Shown: one piece after another, positions 29,283 through 40,826 of the stretch
How the letters are laid out: each line of letters opens with the position of its first letter
Position numbering within the stretch: the stretch's first letter is position 1
From: Diplosphaera chodatii
Lineage: Eukaryota; Chlorophyta; Trebouxiophyceae; Prasiolales; Stichococcaceae
Length of the DNA stretch: 64,000 bases
NCBI GenBank assembly: GCA_032358165.1
Contig: JAALGY010000039.1
Coordinates: 620,001-684,000, forward strand
Reading direction: 5' to 3'
Translations under genes and position numbers: made by a program
Notes under the pieces: model-generated
Told to the model about the DNA's origin: nothing
The model's database searches: none
What the model saw: the letters and a program-made list of their open reading frames with translations, nothing else

Positions 29283-30398
29283 CTACACCTTTAGCTCCTG
29301 CTGAATGTTCTTGCAGGCTTCTTTCAGATGGCGCAAGTTGTGCGCCTCTGCCATCTGCTTGCAGTCTTTGTAATTTTCCACCGTGATCTGTCACAAAAGT
29401 ATCAGTGAGCTCAGTTCTGCACAAGAATCAGATGCAGAATGAATGGTGATGAAATCGCGACGCAGCATGCAGCGGTATGCTGCATGTTCTGTGAACGCTG
29501 ACCTGCCATCCAATAGTTGATCCCTCACACACGCTGCGCGGCTGCGGCATGTCCCACTTGCGGGCAAAATCCAGCAGCAGGGCCGGCAGCGGCGTTCCAC
29601 ACGCCAACGACTGCATATCGCAATAATGCCAGCAGCTTTGCGTACAAGTACACAGTCATGGCAGGTGGGCGCAGGACAACGACGACAGAATAACCCTGGG
29701 TGGCGAGACTGGAATGCATATCCATGTGTCATACAGTGAGCTGCTCGTGTCACCTCGTGCAGCAGCGGCTGGTCGTAAGCCCACAGCACAAAGGCTGCTA
29801 CTGCAGCAGGGGGGTCGTCAAGGTCCAGTCTGTCGTTGTCGGGAAATTCTTCTATGATACTCCTGGAAGGCATGCCATGAACGGCCTCAGCATCAAGGGA
29901 AGGAGCATGCCCAGGCTAGCACTGGTAGTGAGCGCACATTGGCGAACTTGGTGTGGACGTTGTCAGTGCACAGCATGCAGTGTAAATGATGTGCGCTTGT
30001 ATGCCGAGGACTACAATACGGCACGTGACCTATGCAGACGGGCAGGGAGCTCACGCAAGGATGCGGCTGTGGCGGACGACATGCAGTTTGCACACCCTGA
30101 AGCACATCCCGCCCCGCGCAATCAGCGTACAATCTGCGAGAGAGCGCCACCTCCGCAGCAGTGCCTGCGAAAGCCAATGCCGAGCATGTCTAACAAGAAT
30201 ACAGCACTTGCTAAACACATCCATGGATGTACCCACTCTCACAACTTGGCACCATGAATGGTAGGCAAGTGCCAAGCCTTTGGGCTCCCTCGATCAGTGC
30301 TCAACTTTGTGGCACCATACACATACAGTAGATGCGGTGGAGTGATCGGTAAAGGCTGCCCGAACCTCAGCTTCTTCGATGGTCTGCCGCTCAATCAT
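29283..30398 (-). CDS. BTB/POZ protein with BACK-like tail, copy 2, 154 aa
   Basis: Five exons in phase (465 bases): 30366-30398, 30055-30164, 29754-29862, 29503-29610 and 29283-29387. The short first exon encodes MIERQTIEEAE; exon 2 SLADCTLIARGGMCFRVCKL; exon 3 IIEEFPDNDRLDLDDPPAAV; exon 4 LLLDFARKWDMPQPRSVCEG; exon 5 VENYKDCKQMAEAHNLRHLK and TAG. Homology to copy 1 is evident throughout, but this copy has a shorter last exon. It is paired with PLAC8 copy 3 just downstream, exactly as copy 1 is paired with PLAC8 copy 2. Confidence 0.8.
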
Positions 30399-32186
30399 GG
30401 ACGACACGCATCCCGGTTGAATGGTACCGCCTCCTGCAGCGCGCCCTGCAACAGATTCAGAGGTACACAATGAGGCGCAACATCGACAGGGAGACTAAGC
30501 ATCCGTGGTGTGCGAACCTGATTGGCAAGGTGTGCTGCTGCCTTGAGCTTCGTGAGTATGGAACGCGAAGTTGATACCGGGTTCGCACCGCCACTCTGTG
30601 CAGGTGTGGCTAGCTGCCAGTAGGCGTCCGCAGTATGACACGAAACTGTCCCACACGGTTTCTGTATGACCACAAGCTGCTGTTTGCTCGTGATTACAGA
30701 GGCAGATATGCGGCCTGCCTTGCCGTGCGTCTGGCTCACGTCCATTTCACCGCTGTATGCTGTCGGTGGCTGGTTTGGGATGGCACTCTAAAGCTGTGAT
30801 GAGTCGGTTGTCGACTCAGTCGCTGCAGTGTGAGCCACGAGCCGGTGACGACCCTGATCGCTTGCCTGAAGCGAGACGACGACAGTAGTGCAATCGAATG
30901 TTGCTGGGTGGCGCAAGCTGATGAGTGCTGCATTTAATAACTCATCAAAGCCATGTGTCATTGAAACTATGCATGCTGCAAGCACTATGGCGCGCGAAAT
31001 GCAGGCCCTGCGCTCTGTTATGCACGTTCAGTTCGTTCACTGGTGTGAGTCAGAGCTTTCGGAACACACCCTCGGGCAAAATTTCAGATTGCCCATCGGA
31101 CCTTGGCAGTCGGGCACCAGGGCGGGGCTTGGAAGGCACATCGCAAAACAATCATGCGACAGTGCAGCGCTGCTGTATGCCCCACATACATATCATTTCT
31201 GTTTACACACAGACAAATCGCGTTCTCGATTGTAGGAAAACAGCAGACACACAAAGCACATACAATTGTGCAGGCGGCAAACCACCATACACACAAACAT
31301 ATCACCCAGTAGCGCACGCTCATGCAGGCAGCGAAGAGACCAGCAGCAGCTTGGCGGCAAGGCAGGGGCTGCCGGACAGCGTGGCCGCATGACCATTGAT
31401 CAGCGCTGCCAGCAGCACTGCCTTGCCGCCAGGACTGCTGCCTCCCGCAGACACAGCTGCGGGCGTCCGCAACACTGAATGTCAAATCCCCAACCTAAAC
31501 CCCACTTGCTCAATGGATGCCATGTCATCCTTTTGGCGGTTGCGCACCCACACACACCCTAACACGCCTTTTAACGAAGCACCAGCCCACGCATGTGTGT
31601 GAATATCTGACTGCAATGATGCTCGTCTCATCGCACTGCCATGGGCACCAAAGCTTGCAGACGAGCATCTGCTTCAGTCATCCAACTCCACTGCATGTAC
31701 GGACATTTCAGGAGCCGTCATTTGCTTTGCTCTAGCTGCTGCAACAGCCGATCTGATACACCCCACACCATTGTTCCATAGCCAAACACTCTTCATACAG
31801 GGTCCTATGGCCCCTGCAAATAGTTGAAGGACATGTGTGCCCCTGCCATCTGCAGATGTGTCCCGTACTCGCTTTAATGGCGGGGGCACATAGGTATACG
31901 GTAGGCAAAGGCCTCTTGCTGACACGCTTGGCGGCTGTATCATCCATCCGTAGATTTTTTGCACAGCCGCAGCTGTTGCTTCGACCATGTGACCGCCGCC
32001 CCTCCCATGAGTCGTCAGCGCTACATGAAATCATCGCCTGGAGCAGCCGGCGCTGGCACCTGATCTCCCCTGTCCAGCAGCCAGGGTAGGCCCCCTGCTA
32101 CGGATGGTACCAACGCTGGTGCCGCTTGGGTGTGGTGAGTCGCAGCCCTTGGAGTGCAGACGCCAGGCGAAGGCGCGGCGAGAGCT
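30399..32186. other. Intergenic region between BTB copy 2 and six-helix membrane protein gene
   Basis: About 1.8 kb of less GC-biased sequence, with the promoter of the BTB gene at its left and the 3' UTR of the membrane protein gene at its right. A 116-codon minus-strand frame (30395-30745) overlaps the BTB start and is probably leader or chance. A second (31674-31988) has no supported splice borders. No RNA gene is seen. Confidence 0.45.
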
Positions 32187-32292
32187 CTAGTGTCCGGCAG
32201 CCAGAGCGGCACCGCTACCGCTGCCGCTGTCCTGACTCAAGACTGTATCGCAGCCCTTGGCCCGCAGGCGCCAGGCGAAGGTGCGGCGGGAG
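32140..32292. repeat. Partial duplication of the last membrane-protein exon
   Basis: A 45-base block beginning tcgcagcccttgg and continuing cgccaggcgaagg occurs at 32140-32184 and again at 32248-32292, offset 108 bases. The second copy lies inside the terminal exon of the membrane protein gene and encodes its Arg-rich end. The first lies just beyond the predicted stop codon. Confidence 0.8.
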
Positions 32293-34491
32293 TGGCGCTC
32301 GGTGCGCCACATGAACGCCAGCGGCGCTGCGGTGCCAAACACGACCAGCAGCAGGGCGCCGGCGGCGTGGCACAGCTGCGTTGCAAGCACACCAGGGCGT
32401 CAGGCAGCGCCCTGGAACGCAACTCTGGCTCGCACTTTCAGCGGCAGTGCGGGTCAGTCCTGGGACGGGAGGGTAGGTCTGGCAACAGCGAATTTCCTGA
32501 AAACCATGACCAGCACATTGGCGGGTGTAATGCGGTGAGGGTGGCGTCTTTGCAGACCAGCGTGATCACCTGGCAGGCAGCGGTGCCGGCGGCGAAGCAG
32601 GACGCGCACGTCCGAGGCAGCGTGGCCAGCACCATGGCCAGGATGGCCAGCTGCAGCGGCGCCGCCCTGCGCACACGCACCTGCAGCCAAAACATATTTT
32701 CACAAAAAATGGCAACATGGTAGGTGCACCACGTCTTCCTAGGGCGCGTAGGTCTGCGCGACGGGCGCAACAGCGCCTCAGGCCAAAAGGGCTCTTGCTG
32801 CGGCGCTGCCCACGAAACGGTGCAGTCAAGGCTGAGTTGCAGCCGTGAACTGCAAGCGGCGCGCGCAGGCAAGCGGACGCGTGTCGTGCTCCAGGGAGGG
32901 AGCTCTCACCCACAGCAGCAGGGGGAAGAAGGCAGTGGCCTCCACCAGCAGCGCGCGCTGCAGCCAGCCCAGGGCGGACGCCAGCTGCAGCGCTCCATCG
33001 GCACTCCCCAGCTTGCGTGCTGCCACCTGTGCAGCCACCATCGACGTGTGTGAACATGGGTGAACAGATCCAGTTGCAGCCAACCTGGGAGTTTGCAAAG
33101 ATCAGCGAGATGTTGGCATGGCACCACGCGCTCCCGACAGTAGCAGGCTGAACCTACAGTGTCCCAAGGTGCAATAGCAGGACTAGCAGTGGACACAGCC
33201 ATGCCCTGGATATGCGTTGGCTGGAGGTGTCACCTGGGCGCAGAACCGCGTGTTGAGACAGCCGAAGGTGAGCGACAGGAAGTGCACCGCCTGCAGCACG
33301 CCCTCCCGGTGGCGCAAGTACCTGCACAAGCAGCAGCCCCACCTTCCAGAAGCCCGTGGAAGCAGGGTTGCCTGACAATGTTGGGAGAAGCGCATGACAT
33401 GCTGTACTTGTAGTCGATGCTGTTGGCTGCAGTTGCGGCCATATGTGGCTAGCTGCAGCCAAACTGATGCGAGACTGGCTATTGGATTGGCTGGGTTTAG
33501 CCAATAGGCAATTGCTGTTGCGCAAGTAGGCTTTCAGTAGGAAGCAAAAGGACTCACCCGGTGGGGCACAGCTGCTGCGCGACGGCGGCCAGGACCCACA
33601 GCGCGCCCAGCGCCCACATGGCCCACCCTGGGGTGGCATGCCAGAACAGCCCCATGGGCGGCAGCCCGAGCGCGACCCACATGACCAGCAGGATCGCCAA
33701 CGCCGTGCAGTCCAGCTGCACGAAAGTCGAAGCATTGGTTCGCGAGATATTGCTAAGGATGTCATGGAATGATGGCCTAAACAGTCCCAACCACCCCATA
33801 GCAAAGTCACTTCTTCAGTTGGCAGTGTCAAACGCAGTGAATGCAATTGCCATACCGCAGTGAGTGTGCGGCTGCAATACTGTACCTTCTGTGCCTGCGT
33901 GCCGTGCCACCGCACATACTGCGCCTCCATCGCAGGACTATCGAAGCCCAGGCCCGTGCGCTGCAGCCAGCCCTGCGGTGCTGGTTCTGCTGCTTCATCT
34001 GCTCCTGCCTCTGTGGGTGTCGCGGCAGGTGGTGGTGCCCTTGCAGCAGCTGTACCATACCGAAGTGCAGCCATTGCTGGCGCCTCTGCTGCCCATATTT
34101 CGGCCTCCAGTGCCGCCTCTGCACTGTGGCTGCTTGAACTGTCGTCGCCTGCTGTGACTGCCTGCCTGCTGCGGCGTGAGGTGCCTCCAGCAGCTGCTGT
34201 ACTGGGTGATGAGACCAACGGCACAGGGCTGCCAGCTAAGCTGAGGGGGGTGTTGCCAGACCGCTGCTTGAAGCGGCGAGGCTTTGCAACCTGGGGGCTA
34301 CCGTTGGTGGAAGCGGCTGGGCTGGCTGCAGGAAGCGCCACGGCCAGCCGTGCCGTGAGCGGCCACTCTTCGAGTGGTGTGCCGCTGGCGCTGCCGCCGC
34401 CGATGCCTGGCAGGGTGATCGCGAAAGCGCCGCCGCCGCAGCTGGGCCGGCTGAACAGCGAGTCCACCGAATCCGTCTGCAGGCTAGGCAT
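32187..34491 (-). CDS. Unrecognised membrane protein with six predicted helices, 422 aa
   Basis: Six exons in phase (1269 bases): 33886-34491, 33558-33715, 33234-33321, 32910-33026, 32570-32680 and 32187-32375. The first 200 residues are disordered, Ser/Ala/Pro-rich, ending PAPQGWLQRTGLGFDS and YVRWHGTQAQK. The rest is hydrophobic with about six helices, for example CTALAILLVMWVALGL, MWALGALWVLAAVAQQL, VEATAFFPLLLW, QLAILAMVLATL and AGALLLVVFGTAAPLAF. The C-terminus is basic (RTERHSRRTFAWRLRAKG). A 34545 ATG in the same frame is an alternative start, but a TACCCGCAG acceptor-like site lies between. I do not recognise the family; a transporter or organelle envelope protein is only a guess. Confidence 0.6.
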
Positions 34492-35088
34492 CGATCTGCG
34501 GGTAGTGACACCAGCACATGAGCAGAACCCTGCAATTGTGTCCAATCATTGACGCCCTGACATCTGTCTTGAAGTCTGAGCTCAGACCTGGCATCGGTCA
34601 GTGGGCATCCATATGCTGGCGCAAATAGGCAGAGGCAAGTGGACATATGTTGGACATAGTGTCAAGTGTTTCCCTCAGAAGCAGACACGGTGCCAACTGC
34701 ACAACAGCAGTGCTGCCAGCAGACAGCTCGGGGCAAGGCAGCGCCTGCCATGCGCAGCTTACATGAGGCTCGAGGTCCCGCTGGACATGAAGTCGGTGCC
34801 CGTATGTGCGACGCCAAACGCCGGCGACTGCACAGCATCTGCTGCTGTGGCAAGGTCCGCGGCGGCAAGGTCATCCAGGGCTTGGTCCACGAGACGGCGG
34901 CTGCACGCACGAAATTGCCATTCATATCTTGATATGACGCTTTGTATAAGGCTTGGATTAGCTCGAGGTGTGCAGGACACAGCTGCACGGGAGGAAGGGA
35001 GCTTGCTCGCTGCCATGCTTGACTGCCCGCAAGGCGAGGCCGAGAACTTGCATGGTGACGATATGCTCCTGGCACACCCTGTAGTTTG
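34492..35088. other. Intergenic region between membrane protein gene and GAF-like gene A
   Basis: About 600 bases upstream of the membrane protein start and downstream of the GAF-like gene A stop, both on the minus strand. A long plus-strand open frame crosses it but runs antisense through the last exon of gene A and looks like a shadow. Confidence 0.5.
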
Positions 35089-37497
35089 TCAGCTTTGTGT
35101 GTACATAGCACATTCAACGTACCTGTCCTCGCGGCTTATGCGGCGCCTGCTGGCTGTGCTGGTGTGCTGCTGGCTGCAGTCGGCAGCTGCTGCAGCTGCG
35201 GCGTTGCCGGACGCTGACCGACGGGCAGCCGATACAGCCTGGAACGGGCTAAGCTTCAGCGCAGGCGGCCCGTTTGCGACAGTCGACTGTGCACAAGGTG
35301 TCGCATTCACTGGTACAGCTGCGTCCCCGTCTGCCTTTCCTGGTAGCGCAGCTGTGCTCCCGTTCACCTTTGCTGCTGGCGCAACTGCATCCCCGTCCTG
35401 GCTGCTGCAGACCAAGGGCGTATACTCCCATAAGTGACCCTGCCTCGTGTTCAGCAGCAGCTCTGGACAATTGGACATCACGACCAGCACACACGACTCA
35501 GCGGTATACGCATGACTGCAGCCGACTGGATGGGCCTTAGAGCTGGTCCAACTGTAGGAAAGCCCTTATCTGCAGTTGCTGCAGCCTGAGATAGCGCCCG
35601 CCACATGATGCACTGCCTTGCGTTGGGCTGCCACCGCGGAAAGGAACACTGGGAAGTGTGAAGGTGTCTGCGCACCTGTCGCAGGAGCTGTCATACAGCC
35701 AGGAGTCGCCGTCCTGAAGAAGCGCATTGACTTCAGCCGCCGTGGCGCTGTCGCCGTGGCTGAAGCCGCACTCCACGATGAGATGCGCCGGCAGCGGCTG
35801 GGTCTCTGTTGATGGGATGACACAGCAAGTCAGGCTCAGCATGCCCAGCTTGTCTAGCTGCACTGCGCTGCTGCCGTCGTTGGCAAGAAAGGGTGCCTGT
35901 GATCCCATGGACATGGCCAGGCAGAGGACGATAACCCTCTAGCATTGTGGACACTTCCAACGTGTCAAAAACAGAGGCACAGCGCATGCAATTTAGGAAG
36001 CAGGGCCCCTGGCAGCTTCAATATTGGTGGTGTGCAGACACTCGACTGCACCTGAGGCTGCGGAGTTTTGGCGCCATAACTGCGTGGCGTCAAGGCTGCC
36101 GCTTCCACCTGCGCTGCTGCTGCTGCTGCTGTCGCCGCTGGTGATGTGACGGGCACGGGTGGCAGCTGCGGCGTGGGGCAGCAGCGGCGCCAGCGCAGCA
36201 GCAAGTGCCGTTGCATGAAGGAGCATGCTGCATGCACACAGGCAGGCGTCACCAGCCACAGGCAGCAAGCTAATTTTATATAAAAGAAATTTCAAGCGCA
36301 GCCGACTACGAGCATTGGTGCGCTGCTGAGTGTGGCGATGCTCATGCAGCGGTCAAACCGGCAGCTGGGCTCCACAGCTGCTAGTCAGCGCAGTTCTTCA
36401 TGCAGGTGTACAACCCAATGGCCAGGTGCTGCCGCGCGTGCAGCCAGCACCAACAGCTGCACGCCTCACCTCGGCAGCTGCTGCCGCACGTCGTGGGCAA
36501 AGCCCAGCGTGAGGCAGCCACACGCCGCTGGATCTGGTGAGCTGCTTGTCGCCATGACTGTCTTTGTAGCAGCTGGCGCTGCCGCCGCTGCCGCTGTGGT
36601 CAGCCCTGGCTTGTCATGTCCAGGGATGGGCACGCACAGGAAGGACGCCCCATGGTAGCGCAGGTTCAGCAGCTGCAGGTCCTGCAGTCTTTGCGACCTG
36701 CAGCAGAAGTTGGGCGGGTGCTGAGTGCAAGCCAGCGGCACGCCAAATGAGGGGTTGCATCTCAAGCCCCACACTGGCGTCAGTTCATGGCTCGCAGGCA
36801 CACGACCCAAATGTGTGATAGCAATGAGACTCCTGAGGCACTGGAGTAGCGACTCACGAGGTTATGTCAAAGACGGCGGGCTCGGCGGCGAGGGCTGCGC
36901 CGCCGGCGGCCGTGCCCCACACCGGCATGGCGCAGGAGCAGAGCGGCCCGCCCTCCAGCAGGTTGCCGCTGCACAGCAGGCGTCGCGCATCCAGCGGCAC
37001 GGCCAGGCTGCGGGCAGGCCGGGGTCAGGCGGTGAGGTCAGCATGCTAATACAGAGCTTTGAGACACTGGGTGCAGAGCAGCTTGACGATCGGACTGCTG
37101 CATGGCACCCAACTGATGCGACTATCGTGAGCTGCAGGCACAGGCGGCCGTGGCAGTACCATGACTTTGGCCTGCAACATGTACGAAGCGGCCCGAAAGA
37201 CCGTGGACCCACGGTGGAAGGCACCATGTATAACTTCAAACGGGCCATGCACGCAGGAGGCCTCGGGATGCGCCTGCATTCTGCGAACTGGATTGAGCCA
37301 ACCACCACGCGGTCAACCATGCGCTGCGGACTGCAGCGCATGGTAGATTTCGAGCATGGCGTGCGAGTTGCGTACCTGACGACAAGCGCAGAGCGGCCGC
37401 AGAGCTCGCGAAGAGCGGCAGCAGTCTCACACTGCACCTCGCCCTGACCCAGCGCCGCCGCTGTGAAGCCGGCGGTACGCTGAGCCGCAGCCTCCAT
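35089..37497 (-). CDS. GAF-like domain protein A, 373 aa (tandem paralogue)
   Basis: Six exons in phase (1122 bases): 37376-37497, 36858-37007, 36470-36697, 36052-36227, 35676-35805 and 35089-35404. Exons 1-3 give a domain with GAF-like order: an N-terminal helix (TAAALRELCGRSALVV), SLAVPLDARRLLCSGNLL, CAMPVWGTAAGG, then LQLLNLRYHGASFLCVPIP and CLTLGFAHDVRQQL. The C-terminal half is Ala/Ser-rich, with a conserved ATAAEVNALLQDGDSWLYDS block and a low-complexity tail. GAF domains bind small ligands or chromophores in sensors; no kinase or cyclase partner is present, and chromophore Cys or ligand residues cannot be assigned. Gene B (38607-40826) has the same exon order and phases. Confidence 0.65.
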
Positions 37498-38606
37498 CTT
37501 GCCTGGACACCCAAGCTTGAAGTCGAGCAGCTGACGACCAGCTGGTGGCCCTGTTGCTTGGCCGCTGCAAGGTTCTGCGCAAATCACTCCAAAAGACCGA
37601 TAGACGATGGCAGCCGGGCTGCGAGCGGCGAAGCGCGCAAGGATCGTTGTGCGCGTAAAGTGACAACAAGGGCAGTAACAGGGCCGACAGACTTCAGAGG
37701 CAGTCTGCAAACGCCTGCGCAGAACTGCCGAGCTGTCAGTACGCGTGCAACGGCCGGAGTCGTGACCAAAGACTGCAGGCCGGCCGGTCGGTGAGCTGGT
37801 GAATGCACAAAGCGCCTCCACGTAGATATGCCCACGTGACACGTCGCCACCAGAGTCGTCAGCCAGTGGATGACACCCAGCAGTGATCGGACACCCAATC
37901 AGTGCTGAAAATGCAAGCGATCAAATCACGATCAATACTTCAATGGCGGCTGCCCACGTCAGTCGGGCTGGTGGAACCCCTCGACTTATCATAGCTATAC
38001 TCCCTTCAGGGTCGTCACTTCCTGGTAACAGGACAGCACCTGACAGACTGTCATAGCCACCTACCCCTCGTTATTATGCTGGCGCCCTTGCAACTTCTCT
38101 GACGGATGAGCTCGCTTACATACCAAGCCTGTGCTATTGCACAGCTGTTGTCACATTGTGCTGATCAGTCCCCGAACGAGTGCCGACTCTACCGCTGCAC
38201 TTTCCCCAGGCAGCTACCAGCGTTGATTCAAACCAACAAACAGCCTGAGGCGCCAACAGCTTGACAAGTGCGATCCCTCTGACGATGTCTGATATTCTAG
38301 TCAGCCAGTTCCTCACCACATAACTTCAGCACCCCTGATGCTTAGTATACATTTAACCATTGCCGGACAGAGCTGTATGCTGTCTGCCAAAATTGCTGTT
38401 CCGTGCGCTTCCCGCCGACAGTTGTCCGACTTGCTGATGTAAGCCCTCATAGCAAATCAGATGCCGACCCCATATCACCATACTTGCCCGAGTTTCTTCA
38501 TCCGACCACCTATGTCTTCCTGACCGTACATGAAACACGTTCGCCTTACCCGTCCAAACGCCTCTGCTGCGGTGTGCTGTTGTGGCACGAAACACAGTGC
38601 TCGCTG
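37498..38606. other. Intergenic between GAF-like genes A and B
   Basis: About 1.1 kb containing the promoter of gene A and the 3' UTR of gene B, both on the minus strand. The segment 37.9-38.4 kb is less GC-rich than the flanking genes. I see no coding exon, RNA gene or repeat. Confidence 0.5.
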
Positions 38607-40826
38607 TTATCGGGGCGCACAGACTGTGACTGTCACAGCTGCCAAGGTGCCGCCGGCTGATGCGGCAGAGTCGGAAACCCCACGTAGCGCCACTGATGGC
38701 GTGGCTGCCTCTGACCCCGTGGCAGAGGTTGGGACCGACTGCGTCGGCGATGCCGGACATGAGGGTGAGGCCAGCATGCTGCGGCCGGCGGCTGGACCCA
38801 GCACATCATACGGTTTTGCCATGCCGTTGGGGTTCGCTGGTACGCTGACTGTAGGCAATAGCGAGCTGGTCGCAGCTCCAGCCCATGGGTCCAGCTGTTG
38901 CGGCTGTTGCAGCGGTACTCCATCGTCGCCCACGCTGCTGAGGCTGCTGAAGCTGCAGCATATGCAGGACTCAAGCCATGAAGAACACGTTGAAACAGTG
39001 CCAACAGCTAACCAATGTATCATCACAGCGGCCACCTGCATGCTGTCGAGCTCACATCCAGCAGCAGCATGAAGGCGGGCAACACCGAGACGTCTCCGGG
39101 ACTGGAGAGCAGACTGGCCGGGCACCTGCCCCAGGAGCTGTCGTACAGCCAGGACCACATGTCGCCGTTGTGCAGGATCTGCGACACCTCGGCGGCCGTG
39201 GCGCTGTCGCTGTCGCTGCCGCCGTCCTCAGATCCCGGCGATACCCGGCCCGCCGCACCTGCACACTCGCAGCAGGACCGCTGCCATCGAGGATGCGACA
39301 TCAGAGCCAGAGGTTGCAAATACCTCAGAAGCCACCACTGTGATTTCGTGCCGTTGATGCGCGGCAACTGTGATCAGCAGCTGGGACAGCAGGCATGCGG
39401 GATGGACCTGAGGCGGCTGCGTCGGCGCGCCAGGAGTGGATTGCCGCCGCCGTGCTCTGGGTGCTGCCGCAGGGGCTGCCACCGAGTTGAGATGAGGAGT
39501 GACGCGCCATGAGTCCCGCGGCTGCAGCCTTCAGCAGAGGTGCGAGGGCCGCCGCAAGGCTGAAGGCGTCCATGAGCGGGCTGCAGGCAGGAATTGGCCC
39601 GCGCTCAGCTCGTGCAAGCGAGAAACAAAAGCTTTTCTAGGCAGGGCAGTCTGCATCTGACAGTGGGTGCTGTTGTCACCCAACTAAGCACATTGCATGG
39701 ATGATTGAACCTCTCCACGAGACATGCATGTCTTAGTGATGTGAACATCATGTGTCTGACCTCAGAAGGTCGTGGCGCTCGTCCTCCAGGAAGCCCAGCG
39801 TCAGGCTGCCAGCCGCAGGCTCGTCCCCAGGGGTGGTCGCCATGACGCAGCCGCCGGCGCTACTGATCATGCCATTCGCCTCCATGGAAGTGTCCTGATC
39901 CGACGCCGGCAGCAGCAGCGACGCGCAGTTGCTCTGCTGCTGCTGCTGCTGCTGCTCCTGCTGTAGGTGTTTTGCAGCTCTGTTCTGCTGTGGGGGCCGG
40001 GCTGATGGTGTGCTGCCTGCCGGCTCGCGGCGGGGTTTCGCCAGGGTAGCAGCTGCTTTCAGCGGGTGTGTGGGGATGGGTACGCACATGAAGGACGCCA
40101 CGCGATAGCGCAGATTCAGGCGCTGCAGGTCCTGCGGCGCACGAGGCCTGCGGTGCAACACCGTGCCGTATCAGCATCATCTGCCCAACGCAGACGTTCG
40201 GGCTGCCATCATGCTGCCTCGAATGCGCCAGCGCAGCGTGCTGCAACTGAGCAGGTTAGGTGCTCTGCCGACCGCGACCCTGGTGTGCTGCCCGTGGAAA
40301 AATGTCACATTTCTAATGTGGAGGGTCTTGGGATGCATGCTCCAGCACCTGTCAAGGCGGAAGGTGGCTGCCTCGGACGCTAGGATGGTGCTGCCAGCGG
40401 CGCTGCCATGCACGGGGATGACGCTAGTCCGCAGCGGCGCAACGTCGAGCAGGTTGCTGGTGAAGCACAGCTCACCGCCGCTCACGGGGACGGCCAGACT
40501 GCAAGCGCAAGCCAGGAGTTGAGGTTTCCGATACTGGGTTGGGAAATACGTCACGATGCGGTGGTGCGATCGCCAGCAGTCGGCTGTGCAGCAGGCGATT
40601 GCACGCATATAGTGAGCATGGGAACGTGGCCAACGTGCTGATGTGCCTCAGCATCAGCGGCATGTGGATGAAAAGGGGCCGAGGCCAGCTGCAGTCCACC
40701 GCACCTGACCACACGCACGGAAGCCGCAGTGAACAGCGCTCGCAGCGCCACCGCCGCTTCGGGGCCTACTGAACCGCCTAGCAGCGCCTGCAGCAGCACC
40801 GGCGCAACGGCGGCCGAGTCAGCCAT
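38607..40826 (-). CDS. GAF-like domain protein B, 436 aa (tandem paralogue)
   Basis: Six exons in phase (1311 bases): 40705-40826, 40349-40498, 39761-40147, 39408-39580, 39126-39258 and 38607-38952. Exons 1 and 2 are exactly as long as in gene A (122 and 150 bases). Matching blocks: PEAAVALRALFTAASVRVV, SLAVPVSGGELCFTSNLL, SVIPVHGSAAGS, LQRLNLRYRVASFMCVPIP, LTLGFLEDERHDL, LAAALAPLLKAAAA and ATAAEVSQILHNGD followed by WLYDSS. Exon 3 is longer than in gene A because of a disordered insert containing a glutamine run (CAG tract, 39934-39957). The GAF assignment rests on pattern order only. It could equally be a lineage-specific domain. Confidence 0.65.
39934..39957 (-). repeat. CAG microsatellite encoding a glutamine run
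   Basis: CTG triplets on the plus strand read as consecutive CAG codons in exon 3 of GAF-like gene B. The tract lies in the insert that gene A lacks, so it probably arose by triplet expansion after the duplication. Confidence 0.9.

Noticed and set aside
34601..35437. Plus-strand open frame of 278 codons
   Set aside because: It overlaps the last exon of GAF-like gene A in antisense and has no homology or splice logic.
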